Positions 1 to 7,691 of a stretch of 8,743 nucleotides of DNA are shown piece by piece (position 1 is the stretch's first letter; every line of letters starts with the position of its first letter). The stretch comes from Acidovorax sp. Its GTDB lineage: Bacteria > Pseudomonadota > Gammaproteobacteria > Burkholderiales > Burkholderiaceae_C. The notes under the pieces were generated by a model, which saw only the letters and a program-made list of their open reading frames with translations, made no database searches and was not told the DNA's origin. The DNA lies in the NCBI GenBank assembly GCA_011620245.1, contig WOZN01000144.1, positions 1 through 8,743 of the forward strand, in the 5' to 3' direction. A program made the translations under genes and the position numbers.

Positions 1-40
1 GTACCGTTGTGGCATCGTTGTTTGCGTAAATCCTATTTCC
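1..40. repeat. Partial copy of intergenic repeat (right half)
   Basis: This stretch matches 3321-3360 in the same orientation at 33 of 40 positions by eye. The first 16 bases are identical, and TTTGCGT and TCCT are also shared. The fuller copy at 3273-3354 is a nested palindrome, and the part seen here corresponds to its right half, so the left half should lie just outside the window. The repeat ends about one base before the first possible start codon of the MFS gene, so it supplies that gene's immediate upstream DNA. I infer a dispersed non-coding repeat, but I cannot name its family. Confidence 0.7.
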
Positions 41-41
41 A

Positions 42-1262
42 ATGAACCCGCCCCGCACGCGACCGCTGTGGGTGATGCTGCTCACGCTGCTGTCGGGCTT
101 TGCGCTCAGCCAGGCCTACCGCACCGTCACCGCCATCATGGCCCAGGGCCTGCAGGCCGACCTGGGGCTGCCTGCCACGTCGCTGGGCACTTTTGCGGGG
201 CTGTTCGGCCTGTCGTTCGGGGTGGCGCAGCTGCTCATGGGCATTGCGCTGGACTGCTATGGCCTGCGCCGCACGGTGTTGTGGGCCGCGCCGCTGAGCG
301 CCGCCGGCGCCCTGCTGTCGGCACTGGCGCCCACCCAGGGCTGGCTCATGGCCGGGCAGGTGCTGATCGGCATCGGCTGCTCGCCGGCATTCGTGGCCTG
401 CACGCTGTTCATCGCGCGGCATTTCGCTGCTGACCGCTTCACCTTCCTCTCGGGCATGAGCCTGGGCGTGGGCGGGCTGGGCCTGCTGTTCACCGGCACG
501 CCGCTGGCCTGGGTGGTGCAGCACTGGGGCTGGCGCACGGGCTTTGGGCTGCTGGCCGCCATGAGCGTGCTGTCGTGGCTGCTGATCTATGCCGTGGTGC
601 ACGAGCCCGCCGCCACCGACGCCCACCACCGCCCGGCCAGCAGCTGGGGCGAGGCGCTGGCCGGCATGGGCCAGCTCTTCACCCTGCCCCACACCTGGGG
701 CATCGTGATCCTGGGCATGTCGTGCTACGCGGCCTTCCTCTCGCTGCGCGGACTGTGGCTGGGGCCGCTGCTGATCGACCGGTTCGGCTTCTCGCTGGTG
801 GACAGCGGCAACGTGGCCCTGGCGCTGTCGCTGATCTCGCTGTTCACCCCGGCCGCCTTCGGGCGCATGGACCCCGGCCCGCAGCGGCGCCGCGCCTGGC
901 TGACCAATGCCTCGCTGCTGATGGCCGCATTGTTTGCAGCCACCGCTCTGGTGCACCACGCGGGCACCAACGTGGCCTTGATGATCCTGATGGGGCTGCT
1001 CTCGGGCTATGGCGTGCTGCAGTATGCCGACGTGCGCTCGTCCTACCCGCCCGCACTGACCGGGCGCGCCCTGTCGCTGTACACCATGGCCATGTTCCTG
1101 GGCGTGGCCTTCATGCAGTCGGCGACCGGCGCGGTGGCCACATGGGCGCAGGCGCAGGGCCTGGAACCCTACCGCGCGGTGCTGCTGACCATTGCCGCCT
1201 GGCTGGCGCTGGCCTCGCTGGCGTTCCGGCTGCTGCCGGCCTCGCCGCTGCTGCGGCGCTGA
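42..1262 (+). CDS. MFS transporter, substrate unknown
   Basis: This gene encodes a 406-residue inner-membrane permease of the major facilitator superfamily, a typical length for the 12-helix type. Hydrophobic segments run through the protein: about 10-30, 45-69, 79-97, 103-123, 135-158 and 166-187 in the first half, and six more from about 215 to 400. A polar central loop (about 188-210) separates the halves. The loop after helix 2 carries the MFS motif A (GIALDCYGLRR, residues 67-77). The equivalent loop in the second half is a divergent GRMDPGPQRRR (about 274-284). The N-terminal look (AYRTVTAIMAQGLQADLGL) recalls NarK/CynX-like anion or small-acid permeases, but I cannot assign a substrate. 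The start is uncertain: the ATG at 42 directly follows a repeat and has no Shine-Dalgarno sequence, and an in-frame ATG at 75 (residue 12) would keep helix 1. The acyl-CoA dehydrogenase follows after 85 bp on the same strand, so the permease could import an organic acid, but this is only a guess. Confidence 0.9.
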   Translation: MNPPRTRPLWVMLLTLLSGFALSQAYRTVTAIMAQGLQADLGLPATSLGTFAGLFGLSFGVAQLLMGIALDCYGLRRTVLWAAPLSAAGALLSALAPTQGWLMAGQVLIGIGCSPAFVACTLFIARHFAADRFTFLSGMSLGVGGLGLLFTGTPLAWVVQHWGWRTGFGLLAAMSVLSWLLIYAVVHEPAATDAHHRPASSWGEALAGMGQLFTLPHTWGIVILGMSCYAAFLSLRGLWLGPLLIDRFGFSLVDSGNVALALSLISLFTPAAFGRMDPGPQRRRAWLTNASLLMAALFAATALVHHAGTNVALMILMGLLSGYGVLQYADVRSSYPPALTGRALSLYTMAMFLGVAFMQSATGAVATWAQAQGLEPYRAVLLTIAAWLALASLAFRLLPASPLLRR

Positions 1263-1271
1263 TCACCCAGG

Positions 1272-1305
1272 TTGAAGGCCGCATGACGAATCGGCAATAT
1301 TCGTC
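1272..1305 (+). promoter_or_regulatory. Possible promoter with overlapping palindrome upstream of acyl-CoA dehydrogenase gene
   Basis: The 85-bp gap after the MFS gene is richer in A and T than its neighbours. It contains a perfect 7-bp inverted repeat, GACGAAT (1285-1291) and ATTCGTC (1299-1305), with a 7-base gap. A TTGAAG at 1272-1277 and a CAATAT at 1295-1300, 17 bases apart, resemble sigma-70 -35 and -10 boxes. If so, the palindrome overlaps the -10 box and could be an operator. No T-run follows the palindrome, so it does not look like a terminator of the MFS gene. The promoter assignment is weak; the palindrome itself is directly visible. Confidence 0.3.
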
Positions 1306-1347
1306 CGTGGAAAAGACAAAAGAGACAAATCAACCGAGAAAGCAGCC

Positions 1348-2505
1348 ATGCCCATGAATTCTGTTTCCGAAACGCCGCGCCCCATGTTCAGTGCCGAGCA
1401 TGCGCTGTATCGCGCAAGCGTGGCGCGTTTCATCGCCCACAAGATCACACCGCACCACGCCGAGTGGGAGCGCGAAGGCCGAGTGCCGCGCCAGCTCTGG
1501 CGCGACGCGGGCATGGCCGGACTGCTGTGCCCCAGCATCGCCGACGAATATGGCGGCGGCGGGGGCGACTACCTCTACAGCGCCATCGTGGTGGAAGAAA
1601 TCGCGCGCGCCCTGGTCACGGGCGTGACGGGTTTCACCACACATTCCGAGAACGTGGCGCCGTACCTGCTCGAGTTTGGCTCCGAGGCGCTAAAGCGCGA
1701 GTTCCTGCCCAAGATGGCCAGCGGCGAGGTCGTCGGGTCGCTGGCCATGACCGAGCCCGGCGCGGGCAGCGACCTCAAAGCCATCCGCACCACGGCCAAG
1801 GCCGTCGATGGCGGTTTCGAGATCACAGGCCAGAAGACCTTCATCACCAACGGTGCGCATGCCGATCGGGTGATCGTCTTCGCCAAGACCAACCCGGAAG
1901 CGGGCGCGCGCGGCATCAGCCTGTTCTGGGTGGACACGAAGACCCCTGGCTTCGCCGTGGGCCGCATACTGGACAAGATCGGCCAGCTCGCGCAGGACAC
2001 GGCCGAGCTGTTCTTCGACCAGGTGTTCGTGCCGCGCGACGCCTTGATCGGCGAACTGAACGCAGGCTTCGGCTACGCCATGAACGGGCTGATCCGCGAG
2101 CGCCTGCTGATCGCGCTGCGCTGCGCGGTGGCGCTCGAAGTGGCGCTCGACTGGACGATCGACTACGTGAAGCAGCGCCAGGCCTTCGGCCATGCGCTGA
2201 TCGACAACCAGTACATCCGCTTCCGCCTGGCCGACATCAAGACGCATGCGGCCGCCACGCGCGCGTTCGTCGATGCGTGCCTGGCGCAATACCTGCAAGG
2301 TACGCTGACCGCAGACGGCGCGGCCATGGCCAAGCTGTGGGCCAGCGAGGCCACGCGCGCCATCGACGACCTGATGCAGTTCTTCGGCGGCAATGGCTAC
2401 ATGCGGGAATACCCCATCGCCCGCGCGTATGCGGACGTGCGCCCCAACCGCATCTATGGCGGCTCGTCGGAAATCATGCGCGAAGTGATCGCGCGCGGCC
2501 TGTGA
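1348..2505 (+). CDS. Acyl-CoA dehydrogenase (FAD-dependent, isovaleryl/long-chain-like active site)
   Basis: This gene encodes a 385-residue soluble flavoenzyme expected to insert an alpha-beta double bond into an acyl-CoA and pass electrons to electron-transfer flavoprotein. The length is typical of the family. The order of parts is an alpha-helical N-domain with PRQLWRDAGMAGLLCP and EYGGGGGDY (about 47-75), the first family signature AMTEPGAGSD (133-142), a beta domain with ITGQKTFITNGAHADR (159-174), QRQAFG (276-281), and the second signature QFFGGNGYMREYP (344-356). The short-chain/medium-chain catalytic glutamate in the C-terminal IYEGT-type motif is replaced by glycine (IYGGSSEIM, Gly371). 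Glu251 in the RERL motif aligns with the catalytic base used in isovaleryl- and long-chain acyl-CoA dehydrogenases. A branched or longer acyl substrate is therefore likely, but the exact one is not known. An ATG at 1354 is an alternative start; the Shine-Dalgarno (GAGAAAG, 1338-1344) is weak and suits either. No CoA ligase, ETF or hydratase gene is nearby. Confidence 0.95.
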   Translation: MPMNSVSETPRPMFSAEHALYRASVARFIAHKITPHHAEWEREGRVPRQLWRDAGMAGLLCPSIADEYGGGGGDYLYSAIVVEEIARALVTGVTGFTTHSENVAPYLLEFGSEALKREFLPKMASGEVVGSLAMTEPGAGSDLKAIRTTAKAVDGGFEITGQKTFITNGAHADRVIVFAKTNPEAGARGISLFWVDTKTPGFAVGRILDKIGQLAQDTAELFFDQVFVPRDALIGELNAGFGYAMNGLIRERLLIALRCAVALEVALDWTIDYVKQRQAFGHALIDNQYIRFRLADIKTHAAATRAFVDACLAQYLQGTLTADGAAMAKLWASEATRAIDDLMQFFGGNGYMREYPIARAYADVRPNRIYGGSSEIMREVIARGL

Positions 2506-2651
2506 GCCGCCATGAAACAGGAGATGCGTTCGCATGAACCTGGAAACGGCAGGTGCATAGCGCCCTCACCCATAAGGCAAACGCCATCGAAGCCATCCAG
2601 CGTTGATTTCATGCGGCCTGGCAAGGGATACAAAGCGGTCAACTGCCGTTT
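2506..2651. other. Spacer between convergent genes, no recognisable gene
   Basis: This 146-bp gap lies between the ends of the acyl-CoA dehydrogenase gene (+) and the lemA-like gene (-), and looks less GC-rich than both. It holds a perfect 9-bp inverted pair, AAACGGCAG (2544-2552) and CTGCCGTTT (2643-2651), whose right arm runs into five T's on the + strand. The arms are 90 bases apart, so this is not a standard intrinsic terminator. A small palindrome ATGCG-TT-CGCAT lies at 2524-2535. Short open frames exist but none is convincing. Confidence 0.5.
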
Positions 2652-3212
2652 TTAGGTTAAGTTGCCCTCGCGCGCGATGGACAGCGCACGCGCTGGGGCG
2701 AAACCGAAGACCCAGGCCAGCAGCGCCGCAGGAAACTGCCCGATCGCGGCGTTGTACTGGAGCACCGCTTCATTGAAAATCCGGGCGGCCTGTTGGTTGT
2801 GGCTGCGCAATTCGTCCCATCGCGCGCGCCAGGGCGCCATCTTGCGAAGGGCGTCATCGGCATCTGCGCCGGGTTGAAGATTCAGCCATACCGCATCCAG
2901 AACAGCGCATGCAGCGGACAGCGCCGCCACGGAATTGCCTTGCAGCGGACGCGCCCGCGCCACTGCCAGGGAGGCCGTCAATTGCGTGGCGGCCCCTTGC
3001 AGGGTGCTGCGCGCTTCGCGGTCGAGGGCGCCCGAGGTGACTTGCGCGGCGTCAAATTCGCCCAGCATGGCAAGCCATCGGACCAGGTGGGCATCCAGGC
3101 TGCCAAATGCCTGAACGGCGGCCGAGCGCAGCCGCACCAGGCGGTTGTAGGCGCCAACGGCCCAGAAAAGAGCGATCGCAATGACTATCCAGATGAGCGG
3201 CGATGACCACAT
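2652..3212 (-). CDS. LemA family protein, diverged
   Basis: This gene encodes a 186-residue protein, close to the usual LemA size. It has one N-terminal membrane helix (about 5-21) followed at once by AYNRLVRLRSAAVQAFGSLD (21-40), which matches the start of the LemA domain (YN-x-LVRLR, then an aromatic and an I/L-D pair). The C-terminal end also fits: YNAAIGQFP (153-161) and then FGF (169-171), as in the family's YN...FP...FGF ending. Between them the protein is mostly helical. The usual polar RRxDLIPNLV stretch after the first helix is replaced by HLVRWLAMLGEF (42-53), so it is a divergent member. The family is membrane-anchored with most of the protein outside the lipid; its biochemical role is poorly known, and I assign none. 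The start at 3212 is chosen because the membrane helix begins right after it and no other Met occurs before residue 49; its Shine-Dalgarno is weak. The gene lies behind the rpoC terminator, so its own promoter is expected. Confidence 0.83.
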   Translation of the reverse strand: MWSSPLIWIVIAIALFWAVGAYNRLVRLRSAAVQAFGSLDAHLVRWLAMLGEFDAAQVTSGALDREARSTLQGAATQLTASLAVARARPLQGNSVAALSAACAVLDAVWLNLQPGADADDALRKMAPWRARWDELRSHNQQAARIFNEAVLQYNAAIGQFPAALLAWVFGFAPARALSIAREGNLT

Positions 3213-3227
3213 GGGCTAATACCAGCA

Positions 3228-3244
3228 CCGCATGCACCATGCGG
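3228..3244 (-). promoter_or_regulatory. Hairpin in the lemA-like gene leader
   Basis: A perfect 7-bp inverted repeat, CCGCATG and CATGCGG with a 3-base loop, ends about 15 bases before the lemA-like start codon. In the transcript it would sit next to or over the ribosome-binding region. It could also be a DNA operator. The palindrome is directly visible; any regulatory role is inference. Confidence 0.4.
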
Positions 3245-3272
3245 CCCGGTCCGTGAGAATTCCACATGACTT

Positions 3273-3354
3273 AGGGCTTACGCAAAACAGGCCCAGGCAA
3301 GCCGCCTGCCACAAAGGCAAGTACCGTTGTGGCATCCTTATTTGCGTCAGTCCT
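3273..3354. repeat. MITE-like nested palindromic repeat
   Basis: This 82-bp intergenic element has outer arms AGGGCTTACGCAAA (3273-3286) and TTTGCGTCAGTCCT (3341-3354) that are complementary at 12 of 14 positions. Inside them is a perfect 8-bp pair, TGCCACAA (3307-3314) and TTGTGGCA (3327-3334). A 7-base direct repeat AGGCAAG occurs at 3295-3301 and 3315-3321. The right half recurs at 1-40. This architecture fits a short non-autonomous palindromic repeat or the remains of mobile-element ends. It holds no coding sequence. It sits between the rpoC terminator and the lemA-like leader. I cannot name the family or a parent transposase. Confidence 0.6.
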
Positions 3355-3361
3355 GTTCCAG

Positions 3362-3401
3362 AAAAAACGCTCCCGGCCTGTCGGGAGACAGGGCGGGAGC
3401 G
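3362..3401 (-). terminator. Rho-independent terminator of rpoC
   Basis: Read on the minus strand, an 8-bp stem (CGCTCCCG / CGGGAGCG, 3394-3401 with 3368-3375) continues, after one G-G or C-C mismatch, into a 6-bp stem (CCTGTC / GACAGG, 3377-3382 with 3387-3392). The loop is 4 bases. The stem is followed directly by six T's (3362-3367 on the minus strand). It begins 21 bases after the rpoC stop codon. This is a textbook intrinsic terminator and should separate the rpoBC transcript from the lemA-like gene. Confidence 0.95.
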
Positions 3402-3422
3402 CATCAGTGACGGCCCGGGGGC

Positions 3423-6400
3423 TTAGTCAGCAGCCGCGTCGGGTGCGGCGCCTCCCACCACGGAGGCTTCTGTGGAGGCTTCTGCGGAGGCTTCCATTTC
3501 GGCCGCTTCGGCTTCGGCAATGGCACGGCGCTCGGCGTCGTCCATGGCGTCCTTGGCCTTGCGCGCCTGGTGGTAGGCCATGCCCGTGCCGGCAGGGATC
3601 AGACGGCCCACGATCACGTTTTCCTTCAGGCCGCGCAGCTCGTCGCGCTTGCCCATGATGGCAGCCTCGGTGAGCACGCGGGTGGTTTCCTGGAAGGACG
3701 CGGCCGAGATGAACGAGTCGGTGGACAGCGATGCCTTGGTGATGCCCAGGAGCAGATTGCTGTAGGTCGCGGGGATCTTGCCCGCTGCCTGCAGCGCATC
3801 GTTGGTGTTGAGGATCTCGGAGCGCTCGACCTGCTCGCCACCGATGTAGCTGGACTCGCCCGGGTTCTCGACCACGACACGGCGCAGCATCTGGCGAACG
3901 ATCACCTCGATATGCTTGTCGTTGATCTTCACGCCCTGCAGGCGGTAAACGTCCTGCACTTCATCGACGATGTAGCGCGACAGCTCTTCGATGCCCAGCA
4001 GGCGCAGGATGTCCTGCGGGTCGGCCGGGCCGTCCACAATCGATTCGCCCTTGTTCACCACCTGGCCTTCGTGCACCAGGATGTTCTTTTCCTTGGGCAC
4101 GAGTTCCTCGGACACATGGCCTTCGGGATCGGTGATCTGCAGGCGCACCTTGCCCTTGGTTTCCTTGCCGAACGACACGGTGCCGGTCATCTCGGCCAGC
4201 GTGCCCTTGTCCTTGGGTGTACGGGCTTCGAACAGCTCGGCCACACGCGGCAGACCGCCGGTGATGTCGCGGGTCTTCTGGCCTTCGACCGGGATACGCG
4301 CCAGCACTTCGCCGGGGCCCACGTCCTGGCCGTCGCGCACCTGGATCAGCGCGCCGACCTGGAAGCCGATGGTCACCGAGTGGTCGGTGCCAGGGATCTT
4401 CACCTCGTTGCCCTGCGCATCGATCAGCTTCACCTGCGGGCGCACCACCTTGGCGGCGCCACGGCGCTTCGGATCGATCACCACCAGCGTGGACAGACCG
4501 GTCACTTCATCGACCTGCCTGGCCACCGTCAGGCCTTCTTCGACGTTCTCGAACTTGGTCTTGCCGGCGAACTCGGTGATGATGGGGCGCGTCAGCGGAT
4601 CCCAGTTGGCGAGGATCGTGCCCGCCTTGATCTGCTGGTCAGCCTTCACCGTCAGCGTGGCACCGTAAGGCACCTTGTGGCGCTCACGCTCGCGGCCATG
4701 CTCGTCCTGGATGATGATTTCACCCGAACGCGCAATCACCACCAGCTCGCCCTTGGTGTTGCTCACGTAGCGCATCGTGGCGTTGAAGCCGATCACGCCG
4801 TTGGATTTGGCTTCCACGCTCGAAGCAATGGCCGCGCGCGAAGCCGCACCACCGATGTGGAACGTGCGCATGGTCAGCTGCGTGCCGGGCTCACCGATGG
4901 ACTGCGCGGCGATCACGCCCACGGCTTCGCCGAGGTTGATCAGGCCGCCACGGCCCAGGTCGCGGCCATAGCACCTGGCGCACAGGCCGTAGCGGGTTTC
5001 GCAGGTCAGGGCCGTGCGCACCTTCACTTCGTCCACGCCAGCGGCTTCGATTTCTTCGATGATGTCTTCGTCGAGCATGACGCCCGCCTGGACCAGCACC
5101 GAGCGGTTCTCGGGGTGCAGCACGTCTTCGGCCGCCGTGCGGCCCAGAATGCGTTCGCGCAGCGATTCGATCACTTCACCGCCTTCGACGATGGCGCGCA
5201 TCAGCGAACCATTGCCAGTGCCGCAGTCCTCTTCGGTCACGACCAGATCCTGCGTCACGTCCACCAGGCGGCGGGTCAGGTAGCCCGAGTTGGCGGTCTT
5301 GAGCGCCGTGTCGGCCAGGCCCTTGCGGGCACCGTGGGTGGAGATGAAATACTCCAGCACGTTCAGACCTTCGCGGAAGTTCGCGGTGATGGGCGTTTCG
5401 ATGATGGAGCCATCGGGCTTGGCCATCAGGCCCCGCATGCCGGCCACCTGGCGGATCTGGGCGGCAGAGCCCCGGGCACCCGAGTCGGCCATCATGTAGA
5501 TGGAGTTGAAAGACTCCTGGTCCACTTCGTTGCCATGGCGGTCCACCACCTTCTGCTTGGACAGCTGGGCCATCATCACCTTGGAGACTTCGTCGCCGGC
5601 CTTGCCCCAGATGTCCACCACCTTGTTGTAGCGCTCGCCAGAGGTGACCAGACCGGACACGTATTGCTGCTCGATCTCTTTGACTTCCTTCTCGGAGCGC
5701 TCGATGATGCTGGCCTTCTGCGGCGGCACCAGCATGTCGTCGATGGCGATCGAGATGCCGGCGCGCGTGGCCAGGCGGAAACCGTTTTGCAGCAGCTTGT
5801 CGGCAAACACCACCGTTTCCTTCAGACCGCATTTGCGGAAGGACACGTTGATGAGCTTGGAGATTTCCTTCTTCTTGAGCGCCTTGTTCATGTTGGAGAA
5901 CGGCAGGCCCTTGGGCAGGATTTCGGACAGCAGCGCGCGGCCCGCCGTGGTTTCCACGAGCGAGGTGGACGGCACGAATTCGCCCGTCTCCTTGTTCTTG
6001 GTCCACTCGGTCATGCGCACCGTGATCTTGGCGGCGAGCTCGACTTCGCCAGCGTCCAATGCACGCTGCACTTCGCCCGTGTCGGCAAACACCAGGCCTT
6101 CGCCCTTGCCGTTGATGCGGTCACGGGTGGCGTAGTACAGGCCCAGCACCACGTCCTGCGACGGCACAATGGAAGGCTCGCCCGAGGCGGGGAACAGCAC
6201 GTTGTTGGAGGCCAGCATCAGCGCGCGGGCTTCCAGTTGCGCTTCCAGGGACAGCGGCACGTGCACGGCCATCTGGTCACCGTCGAAGTCGGCGTTGAAG
6301 GCCGCGCAGACGAGGGGGTGCAGCTGGATGGCCTTGCCTTCGATCAGGATGGGCTCGAACGCCTGGATGCCCAGGCGGTGCAGCGTGGGCGCACGGTTGA

Positions 6401-7661
6401 GCATCACCGGATGTTCCTTGATGACCTCTTCCAGGATGTCCCACACCACCGGCGTGCCGGATTCGACTTCCTTCTTGGCGGCCTTGATGGTGGTGGCAAT
6501 GCCCATGGCTTCCAGGCGCGAGAAGATGAAAGGCTTGAACAGCTCCAGCGCCATCAGCTTGGGCAGGCCGCATTGGTGCAGCTTGAGCGTCGGGCCCACG
6601 GTGATCACGGAACGGCCCGAGTAATCCACGCGCTTGCCCAGCAAGTTCTGGCGGAAACGGCCCGACTTGCCCTTGATCATGTCGGCCAGCGACTTGAGCG
6701 CGCGCTTGTTGGCGCCCGTCATGGCCTTGCCGCGGCGGCCGTTGTCCAGCAGCGAATCGACGGCTTCCTGCAGCATGCGCTTTTCGTTGCGCGCGATGAT
6801 TTCCGGGGCCTTGAGCTCCAGCAGGCGGCGCAGGCGGCTGTTGCGGTTGATGACGCGGCGGTACAGGTCGTTGAGGTCGGACGTGGCAAAGCGCCCGCCA
6901 TCGAGCGGCACCAGCGGACGCAGGTCCGGCGGCAGCACGGGCAGCACTTCCAGCACCATCCACTCGGGCTTGATGCCCGACTTCTTGAATGCTTCGAGCA
7001 CCTTCAGGCGCTTGGCGTTCTTCTTGATCTTGACTTCGGAGCCGGTCAGGTCGCCGCGCAGGCGTTCGATCGACAGGTCGATGTCGATGGATTCGAGCAG
7101 GTCCTTGATGCCTTCGGCGCCCATCTTGGCGATGAACTCGTCGCCGTATTCCTTGCGCTTGGCGTCGTAATCGTCCTCGCTCATGATGCTGAACTTCTTC
7201 AGCGGGGTCATGCCGGGGTCGGTCACCACGTAGGCTTCAAAATACAGCACGCGTTCGATGTCGCGCAGCGTCATGTCCAGCACCAGGCCCAGGCGCGATG
7301 GCAGGCTTTTGAGGAACCAGATATGCGCGCAGGGCGCGGCCAGGTCGATATGGCCCATGCGCTCGCGGCGCACCTTGGTCTGCGTGACTTCAACGCCGCA
7401 TTTCTCGCAGATCACGCCGCGGTGCTTGAGGCGCTTGTACTTGCCGCACAGGCATTCGTAGTCCTTGATGGGACCAAAAATCTTGGCGCAGAACAGGCCG
7501 TCGCGCTCGGGCTTGAACGTGCGGTAGTTGATGGTCTCGGGCTTCTTCACTTCACCGAAGGACCACGAACGGATCTTCTCGGGCGAAGCCATGCCGATGC
7601 GGATGGCATCAAAATGCTCATCCGGCGTGAATTGCTTGAACAGGTCGAGTAGCGATTTCAT
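3423..7661 (-). CDS. rpoC: DNA-directed RNA polymerase subunit beta-prime
   Basis: This gene encodes the complete 1412-residue beta-prime subunit (E. coli has 1407), the catalytic half of core RNA polymerase. The N-terminal zinc site has Cys70, Cys72, Cys85 and Cys88. The active-site NADFDGD motif gives Mg-binding Asp458, Asp460 and Asp462 (codons around 6276-6290). The second zinc site is Cys813, Cys887, Cys894 and Cys897. The trigger-loop motif MRTFHIGG has Met931, Arg932 and His935. The coding frame is intact, and no key residue is missing. The last 30 or so residues are an acidic Ala/Glu-rich tail that includes three EAS-type repeats. I chose the ATG at 7661 ([11 protein letters not shown]) because this is the conserved family start and because AAGGAAAGAG lies 5 bases upstream. 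An in-frame ATG at 7691 would add 10 residues that overlap the spacer repeat and lack a ribosome-binding site. The gene follows rpoB by 132 bp and ends at a strong terminator. Confidence 0.99.
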   Translation of the reverse strand: MKSLLDLFKQFTPDEHFDAIRIGMASPEKIRSWSFGEVKKPETINYRTFKPERDGLFCAKIFGPIKDYECLCGKYKRLKHRGVICEKCGVEVTQTKVRRERMGHIDLAAPCAHIWFLKSLPSRLGLVLDMTLRDIERVLYFEAYVVTDPGMTPLKKFSIMSEDDYDAKRKEYGDEFIAKMGAEGIKDLLESIDIDLSIERLRGDLTGSEVKIKKNAKRLKVLEAFKKSGIKPEWMVLEVLPVLPPDLRPLVPLDGGRFATSDLNDLYRRVINRNSRLRRLLELKAPEIIARNEKRMLQEAVDSLLDNGRRGKAMTGANKRALKSLADMIKGKSGRFRQNLLGKRVDYSGRSVITVGPTLKLHQCGLPKLMALELFKPFIFSRLEAMGIATTIKAAKKEVESGTPVVWDILEEVIKEHPVMLNRAPTLHRLGIQAFEPILIEGKAIQLHPLVCAAFNADFDGDQMAVHVPLSLEAQLEARALMLASNNVLFPASGEPSIVPSQDVVLGLYYATRDRINGKGEGLVFADTGEVQRALDAGEVELAAKITVRMTEWTKNKETGEFVPSTSLVETTAGRALLSEILPKGLPFSNMNKALKKKEISKLINVSFRKCGLKETVVFADKLLQNGFRLATRAGISIAIDDMLVPPQKASIIERSEKEVKEIEQQYVSGLVTSGERYNKVVDIWGKAGDEVSKVMMAQLSKQKVVDRHGNEVDQESFNSIYMMADSGARGSAAQIRQVAGMRGLMAKPDGSIIETPITANFREGLNVLEYFISTHGARKGLADTALKTANSGYLTRRLVDVTQDLVVTEEDCGTGNGSLMRAIVEGGEVIESLRERILGRTAAEDVLHPENRSVLVQAGVMLDEDIIEEIEAAGVDEVKVRTALTCETRYGLCARCYGRDLGRGGLINLGEAVGVIAAQSIGEPGTQLTMRTFHIGGAASRAAIASSVEAKSNGVIGFNATMRYVSNTKGELVVIARSGEIIIQDEHGRERERHKVPYGATLTVKADQQIKAGTILANWDPLTRPIITEFAGKTKFENVEEGLTVARQVDEVTGLSTLVVIDPKRRGAAKVVRPQVKLIDAQGNEVKIPGTDHSVTIGFQVGALIQVRDGQDVGPGEVLARIPVEGQKTRDITGGLPRVAELFEARTPKDKGTLAEMTGTVSFGKETKGKVRLQITDPEGHVSEELVPKEKNILVHEGQVVNKGESIVDGPADPQDILRLLGIEELSRYIVDEVQDVYRLQGVKINDKHIEVIVRQMLRRVVVENPGESSYIGGEQVERSEILNTNDALQAAGKIPATYSNLLLGITKASLSTDSFISAASFQETTRVLTEAAIMGKRDELRGLKENVIVGRLIPAGTGMAYHQARKAKDAMDDAERRAIAEAEAAEMEASAEASTEASVVGGAAPDAAAD
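3462..3494 (-). repeat. 12-bp tandem repeat in the rpoC 3' end
   Basis: The unit GGAGGCTTCTGT/C (plus-strand reading) occurs twice in full at 3462-3473 and 3474-3485, then in part at 3486-3494. On the minus strand it encodes EAS-A, EAS-T and EAS-V in the acidic tail of RpoC. The repeat is in frame, so changes in copy number would lengthen or shorten the tail without breaking the gene. Confidence 0.8.
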
Positions 7662-7666
7662 GGTGA

Positions 7667-7676
7667 CTCTTTCCTT
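7667..7676 (-). promoter_or_regulatory. Ribosome-binding site of rpoC (decides the start)
   Basis: On the minus strand AAGGAAAGAG ends 5 bases before the ATG at 7661. It supports that start over the in-frame ATG at 7691, which has no comparable purine-rich stretch. It lies outside the hairpin of the spacer, so the site should stay accessible. Confidence 0.75.
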
Positions 7677-7691
7677 TTCTTCAAAAATCAT

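Noticed and set aside
33..959. A 308-codon open frame antisense to the MFS gene
   Set aside because: The product is low-complexity (Gln, His, Arg, Ala) and the plus-strand permease with its membrane helices and motif A explains the region.
1690..2535. A 281-codon open frame antisense to the acyl-CoA dehydrogenase gene
   Set aside because: It has no domain signal and mirrors a clearly real gene.
2534..2560. An 8-codon frame (MNLETAGA) behind an AGGAG-type site
   Set aside because: The purine-rich site at about 2519-2524 could suggest a decayed gene start, but the frame stops after 8 codons and nothing downstream resembles a gene remnant.
2512..2655. A 47-codon open frame starting 6 bp after the acyl-CoA dehydrogenase stop
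   Set aside because: It has no clear ribosome-binding site, no recognisable features, and overlaps the lemA-like stop by 4 bases. Too weak to call.
2793..3206. A 137-codon open frame antisense to the lemA-like gene
   Set aside because: The minus-strand product has the membrane helix and both LemA end motifs; this frame has no such support.
3570..7652. A 1360-codon open frame antisense to rpoC
   Set aside because: It mirrors rpoC on the opposite strand. High GC at third codon positions removes stop codons from the complementary frame, and the translation is rich in His, Gln, Arg and Ala with no recognisable domain.
7662..7691. Upstream in-frame ATG at 7691 as the rpoC start
   Set aside because: The extra 10 residues derive from the spacer repeat, there is no ribosome-binding site before it, and the family start is MKSLLDLF at 7661.
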